The position numbers and the translations under genes were made by a program. The notes under the pieces were generated by a model. The model was not told the DNA's origin. It made no database searches and saw only the letters and a program-made list of their open reading frames with translations. From Ilex aquifolium (taxonomy: Eukaryota; Streptophyta; Magnoliopsida; Aquifoliales; Aquifoliaceae), in assembly GCA_951799425.1 (NCBI GenBank), contig OX637397.1:18970064-19034063 (forward strand): a stretch of DNA of 64,000 nucleotides, in the 5' to 3' direction. Below are positions 55,751 to 64,000 of the stretch, piece after piece (position 1 is the stretch's first letter; each line of letters opens with the position of its first letter).

Positions 55751-56050
55751 CTACTCAGTTAAGGTCCGATGGCTAGATTGCTTCCTGGTAGATGGGACCC
55801 GGTGGTGCCCCCACTCTTTCCCAGACTGTGGCTCATGTGTGTACCATAGCTAGTTGTTGTACTGTTGTAGGAGTTGAGACTCCAGTGCGGTCTTTCTATA
55901 GGGACTGTAGCCTGAGCTTCAAAAGTGTGCCTGGAAAAAGAATGTTATCCCAATATTAAAATATTTAGCATGATTACCTGGAGAGAGAGGCAGACTGTTT
56001 GCATGAGAGCAAAGTCATTGTAGACGTCTCGTGGGAGGGTCGCAAGAGCT
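55751..56050. other. Right part of the sequence interrupted by E5
   Basis: Continues 48901-49033. A plus-strand reading QTVAHVCTIASCCTVVGVET then SFYRDCSLSFKSVPGK looks protein-like but has stops before it and I do not recognise it. Confidence 0.35.
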
Positions 56051-56455
56051 GAGGCCGAGCTACTTTTAGTCTCGGAGGATGGCTGTCGTAGCATACCACA
56101 TAGGCCGAGCTACGTATAGTCTCGGGAGATGGCTGTCGTGGCAGAGGCTTACTAGGTGACTACTTGCGCGAGAGCAGAGTCATAGGCTGAGCTACGTATA
56201 GTCTCGGGAGATGGCTGCCGTAGCAGAGGTGACTACTTGCGCGAGAGCAGAGTCATAGAGGCCGAGCTACGTATAGTCTTGGGAAATGGCTGCCGTAGTA
56301 GAGGTGACTACTTGCGCGAGAGCAGAGTCATAGAGGCCGAGCTACGTATAGTCTCGAGAGATGGCTGCCGTAGCAAAGGTGACTACTTGAGCGAAAGCAG
56401 AGTTATAGAGGCCGAGCTACGTATAGTCTCGGGAGATGGCTACCATAGCAGAAAC
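56050..56455. repeat. Minisatellite, 75-bp unit, about six copies
   Basis: 'GGCCGAGCTACGTATAGTCT' recurs at about 56053 (diverged), 56105, 56188, 56262, 56337 and 56412. The last spacings are 74-75 bp and the copies are nearly identical. 75 is divisible by three, so a frame passes through three units, but the frame is not conserved at the edges and I do not take it as a gene. Position and style fit a Tat-type 3' array, here probably of E6. Confidence 0.9.
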
Positions 56456-56769
56456 TCATTCCATTGAGATAGAGATGAAGAGGGTGCTGAGGAGCTGGGC
56501 GCCTGGTGCGAGGGGGTGAGACCCATCGTCTAGGCGTCATCATGGGAAGCGCGCAAGGTGTAGAGGGCGAGACCCCTCGTCTGGGCGCCTGGTGGTGGGC
56601 ATCTATGCTGAGCGCCTTTTATCTTTTTGTCCACTAGGCCATGTTTTGACTTTTGTAAGTTGTTTGTAAATTTTAGGAAGGCAAAACAATTCTAGACACA
56701 ATAATCTCCGCAAAATTTTATTTCATAAAATAACAAATAACAAGATAAATCAACTAATGAAGAATTGAT
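56456..56769. other. Spacer at the E6 deletion junction
   Basis: GC-rich phrases such as GGGCGCCTGGTG (56497, 56582) precede ordinary AT-rich DNA. At about 56770 gag sequence of E6 begins abruptly, so a deletion has removed pol. Confidence 0.5.
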
Positions 56770-57990
56770 AAAATCTTCAGGTGCTCGGTGTCCCGTAGGT
56801 GGGCCAAGACTTCCCTAGTGAAGTTGGAGTCACCTCCTCCTAGCCCTTAGGCGATCGTCTGGATTTCTCCGACGGGTTGTTGGCGTTCTCTATCATCCTG
56901 GTCCCGACCAGGTGGTGGGGCTTGTCCTCTACCAGTAACGTACTACCTCAAGTGGCCACGCTGTATGAGCTCCTCGATCTACCTTTTAAGATCAAAGTAG
57001 TCGTTAGTGTCGTGGCCATGGTCGCGGTGGAAGCGGTAGTACTTGTTCAGGCTCCTTCGGTTCAGGGCGGTCTTCATCTTCTCTGGCCAACATACTGTAG
57101 GGTCATCCTGTATTTGGAACAGGATATGCTCCACGAAGGCATTGAGTGGCGTAAAGGCTTGTCGCTCTCTCAGAGGTGGGGGACCAAGACGGTTCTTGAC
57201 AGAGATTCTCTCTGTCCTATTTCTTTTGTTCTCTACCTCCTACTTGTCTTTGCCGGTGTCCTTTCTTTTCTCCCCTCCTCGGAAGGACTCACCTAGACGG
57301 GTCTTGGTGACATCCTCAGCATTCATATACTTCTGGGCCCTTGACAGCAGCTCGGGCATGCTGGAGGGCGGCTTCTTGAGGACAGAAAACATGAAACTGG
57401 AGGTGCAAAGACCGGCGATGAAGGCGGCCAGGGCTACCTTGTCATCTGGCTCCTCAATCTGGAGGGCCTCCTCGTTAAAACGAGCGAGGTAATCTCTGAG
57501 ACTTTCATCCCTGTCCTGCTTGATGCTGAGCAGGTGAGTTACGGGCCTCTGATGTCGGCGTCCCCCAATGAAGTGGGAGACGATTGATCTACTAAGTTCT
57601 GCGAATGAGTGGATGGAGGAGGGCTTGATCTTTGTAAACCATTGGCGAGCAGACCCCTTCAAGGTGGTAGGGAAAGCTCTGCACATAATCTCCTCAGACA
57701 CGTTGTGGAGTTGCATGAGAGACTTGTATGTGTCAAGGTGGTCGAGGGGGTCCTTGGTACCGTCGAAGATCTCGATGGTAGGCATCTTGAATTTCGAGGG
57801 CAAAGGGTAATTGACAATATCAGTAGTGAAAGGAGTATTAGTGCACCTTGCCAGGTAGTCTACCGTTTCAGGTGTCTGTGCCTTCATGACGTTGAGGGCG
57901 TTGCCAAGTTGGTTCTGTACCTCTCTGATCTTCTCGTCCCTCTGTTGGGGACATCATCCGTCGGGTGGTGGTACTGGCTTCCATGATCGC
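56770..57990 (-). pseudogene. gag: E6 gag, capsid and zinc knuckle
   Basis: Minus strand from about 57990. Capsid domain: FTTDIVNYPLPSKFKMPTIE, TKDPLDHLDTYKSLMQLHNV, IVSHFIGGRRHQRPVTHLLS, SLRDYLARFNEEALQIEEPD (open 57887-57240). After TAG 57240 it continues to a knuckle reading KYYRFHRDHGHDTNDYFDLK, in which two expected Cys are Tyr (TGC/TGT to TAC/TAT), so zinc binding is lost. More stops: TAG 56979, TAG 56943 and TAA 56847. A one-base frameshift in a CCCC run near 57950 separates it from the N-terminal part. Confidence 0.87.
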
Positions 57991-58387
57991 CATACTGGCT
58001 CTCACCTTCGTCCTTCTGCATAGGTACATGAGGAGGGACTGCTGGGCGAGGGGCACCCAGGCGTGGTCCTGGGGCGCTCTAGCGAGAGACCCCATGGCGG
58101 GGTGCTGCTTGGCGCCTTGAGTGAATAGGATGTTGCTCCTCTCCTGTTGGAGGGAGTGGGGCTCTTCCCACAGGGTGAGGGGTGACACCTTCCTGGGCAA
58201 GCATCAACTGTATTATCTGTTGGTTTTGGTTTACCAACTGCTGCATGGTTTGTAGGAGTTGTTGCCCGAAGACGGGAGTCGCCGTAGTAGATGGTTTCGA
58301 GGGTGCGAGGGGAGGCAGAGCCTCCTCCCAGTGGGCCGGGTTGTTGTCTCCCGGTTGTTGACTCATCGTCCTGGTTGTGATTGCCAT
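57991..58387 (-). pseudogene. gag: E6 gag N-terminus
   Basis: ATG 58387 (MAITTRTMSQQPGDN), 33 bp inside the PBS. It has a Gln-rich coiled-coil piece QQLLQTMQQLVNQNQQIIQL, then a Pro/Arg/His-rich linker. TAG at 58079 (CAG expected) and then the frameshift at about 57950 end it. Confidence 0.8.
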
Positions 58388-58419
58388 AAAATAGCAAGGT
58401 AGTAGAACACTTAGTCATT

Positions 58420-58436
58420 CCCACAGACGGCGCCAA
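58420..58436 (-). other. E6 primer-binding site
   Basis: Complement of TGGCGCCGTCTGTGGGA, the same as in E1. Confidence 0.88.
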
Positions 58437-58439
58437 ACT

Positions 58440-59326
58440 GATGATGCACAAATTGGTCTTCGTGTAAGATCAACAGTCAAGTATATGAACAGGTGTAACT
58501 AATGAGGAATAAACAGGCAATCAATGACAATATAACAGCAAAGCAGTAAATATGGAACCAACACAGAGATATATAGTAGTTCGGTCCAGGTGACCTACTC
58601 CACTCTTGGGAACGGCTACGGTGGCCGGAGATCTTTATTGATGAACAATGTAACCGGGAGAGTAACTCTGGGAGTATTATAGTGCTTTGGGAGAGAGAAG
58701 CAATGTGTGTAGGGAGGTGTAGTGTGTGTAGGGATCTCAAGGTGTAGAGGTCTCAAGGGTCATGTCAAAATCTCTCTCTTTGTGGAGAGAGCTTGCATTA
58801 TATAAGCTTAGTAAGACGGTGATGCGGTGATGTGAGGAAGGAGGTTTCTACCATCTTGGTAAGTACAATTTTGGTAGGAATAGATCTCTTTGGTAAGTAT
58901 AGTTAAGGTAGAAATAAATCTCCTTATCCCGATATTCTTTCCTCGTGCTCTTATTCAGTCGGAGGAGAATTCTGGGCTAGGTTGACTTGAGCTTGAGCCT
59001 GGACTTAAGTTGGAGTGGGTTGGACTTGAATCGGAGTACCAAGAGTCAAGAAGGTGAAGGGAGGCCAGGGAGGCAGACCATGGGCGGCGCCCACTTGGAG
59101 ACCTCATGGGCGACGCCCCCTTGGGGTACCCTTGGGCGACGCCCACTTGGGCCTCTTGGGCGGCGCCCCCCTCCTTGACGTTGGCCTCTTGATTCCTTCG
59201 GTGCATTGGACTTCCTTTTGATGGGTTGACCCGACCTCAATTTGGGCTCCTTTCTGGATACTGAATATTTGGGTATCTCTTGGTTTATTTTCATTGGGCC
59301 TGACCCAGTTAATTTCGAACTTATCA
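58440..59326 (-). repeat. E6 5' LTR
   Basis: 887 bp, plus-strand text TGATGATGCAC...AACTTATCA. It includes four GGGCGGCGCC or GGGCGACGCC motifs at 59080-59170. It is followed by GTTTT, the putative target site. Confidence 0.82.
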
Positions 59327-60470
59327 GTTTTGGTCAAAGAAGGGTAATTTTGGAAATATTTAATTTTTAAAGCCTAGAGTCGGTGCTTTTCATTCTAGTT
59401 TCTACGATTTTTAGACAGTTGGGTATATGTAATGTGCTATAAATGTGAAGGGGTTTTTTTTTTGCTAGTAAGGTTTATCATTGACAGAAAGAGAAGATCC
59501 GCAGATCGTACGAATACTACAATGAACAGGATCAAAGGAAAACAAAAGGAAAGTGGAAAAGGATGGCCAATCATCTAAGACCAAGGAAAAGATGATATGT
59601 CATCCGCTAGCAAAAAAAAAAAAAGCCTGATCACATTGGGATCATGCACAAATACAAGCCATATCCAACCATCAACAAACAAAAGAGAAACCAAACAAAA
59701 AAATAGTCGTATCAATCCATTTCCAACAAAGCCAGCACTCAGCAACAAACAACATCAACAAACATCAACAGAAACAAACCAACACATCAGCAGCATCAAG
59801 AAGTTCCAGAGCAAAACAATATAAAAAAAAAAATCAGAGAACAAGGAAACTTCCCAACAAGCTAGCACCTCAGCAAGACAAAACACAGCCACACAAAAGG
59901 GCCCAAACAAAAACTCAGAAGCAGAATCTTATATTCTGTCAAGGGGGATCAAAAATCTCTCTTGGCAAAGCCCATTGTCTCTATAGCCAAACATTGGGGG
60001 TAGTGCATTTAACGCCTCTTATCATCATTAATTTAAATCTCACATAATCAACAATTTCCTTGTATAAGGAGGAAGTATCCATAGGCATTCTTGAAGATTC
60101 TACAGTTCTTTTCCTACCAAATCAAATAAACAGAAGCTGCGAACATTAACTTGCAAATAAAATTCAACAGATCCTTCCCTTTCAAATGTGCAGCAAGCCA
60201 AAGGATAAGGTCCTACTAGACAAGTATTGGCCAGTGGAGATTGTCATTGGACATGGGGTCCCTATAAAGTTTACCTATACTAATAGTGTTATATTTATGT
60301 TGGAACACTTTTTACTGCTATTACATGGTGGGGAATCGTAATATTCCCATAAGCCATAAATTTTCTCACAAATACAGAGTTTGAGAGGCTAAATAACAAT
60401 ATATAAATGGTTTAGTACAAGAAGGTCATTGTTATCTTGACAAACTTTGTTGACTTCGCCTTTTCACTTG
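59327..60470 (-). other. Intergenic DNA with a probable LINE remnant
   Basis: 59327-59940 shows no gene; it has A-rich stretches (59612-59624, 59822-59833). On the minus strand about 60240-59950 reads FAASVYLIW-x-ERNCRIFKN followed by VDYVRFKLMMIRG in another frame. This resembles the last part of plant L1-type LINE polyproteins (the W-x-ERN-x-RIF motif after the zinc-knuckle RT region). Short and frame-shifted. Confidence 0.4.
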
Positions 60471-60472
60471 AG

Positions 60473-61370
60473 TTATATGATGACTTCAATGTCCTGTTGA
60501 ATATATCTTCTAGGAGTGTTTTTCATTAACTTGTGTTTTCCATCTCCCTCAACCCGAATTGATACCCCTTCTCCTTCGTTTAACTGATTGTATAGCCATT
60601 CCGGAATGTTTGTTTGGTTAGTATTGTTCACTGCAATATCAACTTTCTTCTTCCTTCCACCTATTTTTAGTAACAACATTCTAAAACTATAAACATCCGA
60701 CTTATATGACAATTTTCCAAAATTTATGGATAATACTTCGGGCACTATGTAGCTCATTGTACCCCATTGTACCCCTAGCGGTAGTCATAGAGACAATGCT
60801 TCGTTCTTTTGAACACAACTTGGCCAAACCAAAATCAGAGATCCTTGGATTGAAATTGTGGTCTAATAAGATATTATTGGATTTAATGTCAAAATGAAGG
60901 ATTCTTTGCACGCACCCCTGGTGAAGATATTCAATTCCTTTGTCTATGCCTAAAGCAATCTCCTGAATCTTCTTCCAACCATGAGGGTTAAGAGCTTCGT
61001 GAAAATATGAGCTTCTCTACTTAATCATTTGGAAGGAACTAATACACAAGAGCTCGTCGAAAGCCATCGGCACAAAAACCGACCAAATTGACCATATTGA
61101 CATGGTGAATTCCTCCAATTGTCGCAACTTCATTGATGAACATGTCCCCATTTCCCATTGCATTGTTGAGGACCTTCACGTCAACAAAAATGTCATCCCA
61201 AAGTTTTCCTTTATAAACAGTTTCATAGCCTCCTTCACCTAATATGTCACTGAATCGATTTGTGATCCTTTTGATATCAGCATAAGTATATCTTGTGGGT
61301 TTAAGAGTTCTGTAATCCTCCACTTTTTTTTTTTTTTTATAATTTTTGCTTCAATGCTAAGATTAGACCT
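60473..61370 (-). pseudogene. LRK10-like receptor kinase pseudogene (kinase domain)
   Basis: Minus strand. KPTRYTYADIKRITNRFSD starts the kinase. The glycine loop is GEGGYETVYKG (third Gly lost), the lysine motif FVDVKVL, and FINEVATIGGIHHVNMVNLV and GFCADGFRRALVY follow. The catalytic loop is [14 protein letters not shown] (HRD read HFD, as in this family), then [29 protein letters not shown]. These mark the plant LRK10L/PR5K-like membrane kinases of pathogen and stress signalling. It is dead: TAG 61039 after RRALVY, another stop soon after, a frameshift before [12 protein letters not shown], a 10-nt insertion in the activation segment ([10 protein letters not shown] near 60755) and a missing C-lobe end. 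A T-run of about 17 (61325-61341) disrupts the juxtamembrane part. Extracellular exons are not seen. Confidence 0.87.
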
Positions 61371-61389
61371 GCACATAAAATAAATGAGT

Positions 61390-63560
61390 TAAGAAGCCAT
61401 GTATTTCTAATAGATCCCTAGAATTACAACTAAAGGAGAAAAACAAAGGGTAAATGAAACTTTTTTACTGAAAAATTTTAAAATTAACATACTATCATTT
61501 TAAAGATTCAAAGTCTCACATTGCACTTTGAATTTTTTATAATGGTGGCAATGAGCCCTTTCTTTCTCCTTTGGGAATAATTTGTCAAAAAAAAAAGGGC
61601 TAGAAGAGAGTAGGATGCTTCAAGAAATTTAAATTGAAATATGAGTTTTTTTTATCTTTTAACCAAAGAAATTTCCATCCACCCAATAAATAAAAGAAGA
61701 CATCATCATCTGTAAGCAATGGTTTCTTTAATATGGGACTTGTAAAGAACAATTAGACAACATTAATTATTAACAATCAATGCACTCAAAGATTCCGGAT
61801 GTCACGGTCCATAGTCCACACTGATTTATACGATTTCATACTTTTGAAATCGTGTAAATCACATTTAATGACCACCACATTTAATTGTTGGACATCACTT
61901 AAATATTTAAATGACTCTCCATGCGATTCACTGCCCACACGAATGGTATATGCTTATTCCCTTTTTTATGTGTCAAGCAGATGCCTTTACTTTACCTGTA
62001 GCATCACATTGTTTGGTTTCTTTGGTGATTTGACCACACTTGTAGGAATATGTATTTAGGATGCTAATTTTCAAGAACTTGCAAATGTTTTCCCTTAACA
62101 AATAAATGATCTACCGTTAGGCAACATTTTTTAAGTTATCTTTTTTAAACAAAAAGTAATCTCTCGGAAGATAAAACAAAATTATTTTCATCCAAAAACA
62201 AATGTATGTCTAATTATTATTTTGTAAAAGTGATGTCTATACATCTTAAGATATAAAATGATAATAAGTTTATATACGTTCGTATGCATACCTTAAAATG
62301 AAAATCGTTTTGACTTTCAGAATGTAATGTAAAGCAAATTGGACATAATCTTGCCAAATAAAAAATATATATATTAGCAATCGTAAATCAAAACTAAAGT
62401 GCAGCCAATTAATTTAAGATTCTCTATTATGAATCAAGCCTAACGCCTTGTCGGGATTATTGCTTTAGGCCCCCTTTTCAAAAAAAAATAAAAATAAATC
62501 ATAATTTATAGATGTATAATTAGTCCAAATTAGATTTATTAATCCATAAGAAATTAAGCCTCACCAAAAAACATTATAAAAATTTAAGCCCAATCAAAAA
62601 TAAATTGAGTAGTTTGGACCCACAAATTTAACCCATAATATTAAAACTTCACAAAGAACAAAATATCACTGGGAAAAAAACTCAAAATATCACTTTCCTT
62701 TTTTCAAACTCAAGCAACCCCAGCAACTGGATTGTTAAAACAGCCATTCAGAAACTAGCATCCACCATTCATACGGTTTCATTTCAATTCTCCCCCCCCC
62801 CCCCCCAACAAAAAAAAAAAAAAAATAGTTTCACCTCATACACAGATAGTATAGACCTAGACTTTTTTTCATCTCCTTGTCTCTCTTTCTTTTGTACTGT
62901 CTTTCCTTTCCACCCACCTAGACTTCCTTCTCCCATACTTAACTATCCATGCTTGTTGTGGACAAACATAATCATAATTTGTGATAACAGAAACACTTAA
63001 AAAGAGCTAAAATTCACATACCCAGTTAGATAAAGCAGCCCATCCACCATGATAACCCGCCCAAGACTTAAACCACAACTATTGTTTTATACACTGATAG
63101 ACTATTAACCACTAGATCCAATGTTTGTGTTGTAATTATGAATTGAAAACAATGTCTTATTGAGAGGATTCCCATGACCAAACAAAAATAATGTAATTGT
63201 AATGCAAATGCTAAATTGTATTGTTGGGTTTTTCGGGTTTCAATTGGGGTATTTACAGTTAACTGTTACAATTCTTCTTCTTCTTAGTGAAGACTGAAGC
63301 ACTTTAGTGTTTCATATGTGAATTTTTTTTTTTTTTTTTTCATATGTGCATTGATTCAACTGAAATCAAAGAAAGAAATGGTGGAAGGAATAAAATACCT
63401 TTCGATGCCTTGGATTTGATAACACATTCAGCTTTTCATATTTGGCTGCAATACGGTTCCAAGGAACTCAACTGAAGCTTGTTATATTTCGCCACCGGTC
63501 TGACTGTTGCTGACAGTTTTTGGACATCAAACCGACCTCTCTCCAAAAGGTAATTTTAAT
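61390..63560. other. Intergenic DNA, no gene seen
   Basis: AT-rich. The only features I see are a homopolymer pair at 62791-62825 (about 16 C, then AACA, then a long A-run) and short CTT repeats (63270-63285). Short frames (for example 61799-62059) look random. Confidence 0.55.
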
Positions 63561-64000
63561 GTGGCCAATGTTATGACAGGCTCACGATTTGAGTATCGAG
63601 ATAGACAATAAAGTGATAAAAAAAAGTATGACATAAATGATATAAGAAATTTACGTGGTTTAACAATTACCTACATCCATGAGGTATAATCAAATCTACT
63701 ATGAGAAAAATTACGAATATCAATACAAACTAACCAATCAAATTTGTCTCTCAAAACCCATGTCATTAAACCCTTGTACACCCCTCTCAACCCAACACTC
63801 TCATACCCACTATGAGACTCAATCACTCATTTCTTCTCAGCTGGCACTTGGTGCCCTGACTTGCCAAATGGTGTAGCCAATATATAGGAGTATGAAGCAC
63901 ACCTAACCATCAGCCTTTTGAACAGCAGCCACCAAACTACGCACATGGATCTTATTGCTTCTGCACAAGCAAAGTCAATGAAACACGTGTTACCAACATT
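63561..64000. mobile_element. Possible start of a Copia-type LTR, running off the window
   Basis: 'AATTTACGTGGTTTAACAAT' followed by TACCTACATCCATGAGG and CTACTATGAGA (63648-63705) is very like the stretch 'tttACGTGGTTCGGCaat-tgCCTACGTCCACGG' shared by many plant Copia LTRs. The other end, the flanking duplication and the coding region would lie beyond 64000. Confidence 0.35.

Larger units (their letters stand above)
56770..59326 (-). mobile_element. E6: truncated Tat-lineage element, minus strand
   Basis: The 5' LTR (58440-59326), PBS (58420-58436) and gag are present. All of pol is missing, and no second LTR was found in the window. The PBS is identical to that of E1. The sequence left of 56770, including the 75-bp minisatellite, may be its 3' region. 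Right flank begins GTTTT at 59327. Confidence 0.8.

Noticed and set aside
56237..56467. Frame with three internal repeats (RESRVIEAELRIV type)
   Set aside because: It comes from the 75-bp minisatellite, whose unit is divisible by three; no start or end outside the array is conserved.
61799..62059. 86-codon plus-strand frame with hydrophobic stretch
   Set aside because: Random-looking composition in AT-rich intergenic DNA with no similar frame nearby and no domain.
1..64000. A new defence, biosynthetic or other host system
   Set aside because: Every long reading frame resolves to retrotransposon, organelle-derived or pseudogene sequence. I found no unexplained intact gene to support such a system.

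Overview
This is nuclear DNA from a flowering plant, most likely a eudicot with a repeat-rich genome. The evidence is plant-specific Ty3/gypsy lineages (Tat, Athila and Tekay/Del type), a decayed LRK10-like receptor kinase, an old copy of mitochondrial atp9, and AT-rich intergenic DNA. I found no intact host gene, no tRNA or rRNA gene and no CRISPR array. About 85% of the window is LTR retrotransposon.

Layout. 1-3.5 kb is intergenic DNA with a small MITE-like element (597-728). 3503-3728 is a decayed mitochondrial atp9 copy. 3.78-6.65 kb is a wrecked Tat-like element (E7) whose junction with the next element has been tandemly duplicated. From 6647 to about 48385 lies one old minus-strand Tekay-like chromovirus (E4), expanded by four later insertions. 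E1 (7023-30870, plus, Tat-like, target duplication CTTTT) sits in the left LTR of E4. E2 (13655-26742, plus, Athila-like, target duplication AGCTC) sits inside E1. A solo LTR (35281-36563, target duplication ACTAA) sits in the E4 reverse transcriptase. E3 (37054-45328, minus, Tekay-like, target duplication ACATC) sits in the E4 gag-protease region. After the truncated right LTR of E4 comes an array of GGGCGCCGCC motifs in long pyrimidine tracts. Next is E5 (49034-55745, minus), an Athila-type element that has lost RT, RNase H and integrase by an in-frame deletion. A 75-bp minisatellite follows, then the gag end and 5' LTR of a truncated Tat-like element (E6, minus, to 59326). The last 4.7 kb is low-copy-looking DNA with a LINE-like remnant, a minus-strand LRK10-like kinase pseudogene (60473-61370) and possibly the start of a Copia-type LTR at the right edge.

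How the parts relate. Each insertion can be ordered by what it interrupts: E4, then E1 / solo LTR / E3, then E2 inside E1. The LTR pairs agree with this: by eye about 20 substitutions in 530 bp for E1 and about 2% differences for E2. In the five coding elements the reading frames are almost free of indels but carry 29 in-frame stops. Every one can be explained by a single C-to-T or G-to-A transition (CAG, CAA, CGA or TGG), the signature expected of heavily cytosine-methylated, silenced DNA. E1 also carries an antisense, intron-containing accessory gene downstream of pol, and E2 carries an extra ORF in the place where an envelope-like gene is often annotated. No element looks capable of autonomous movement as it stands.
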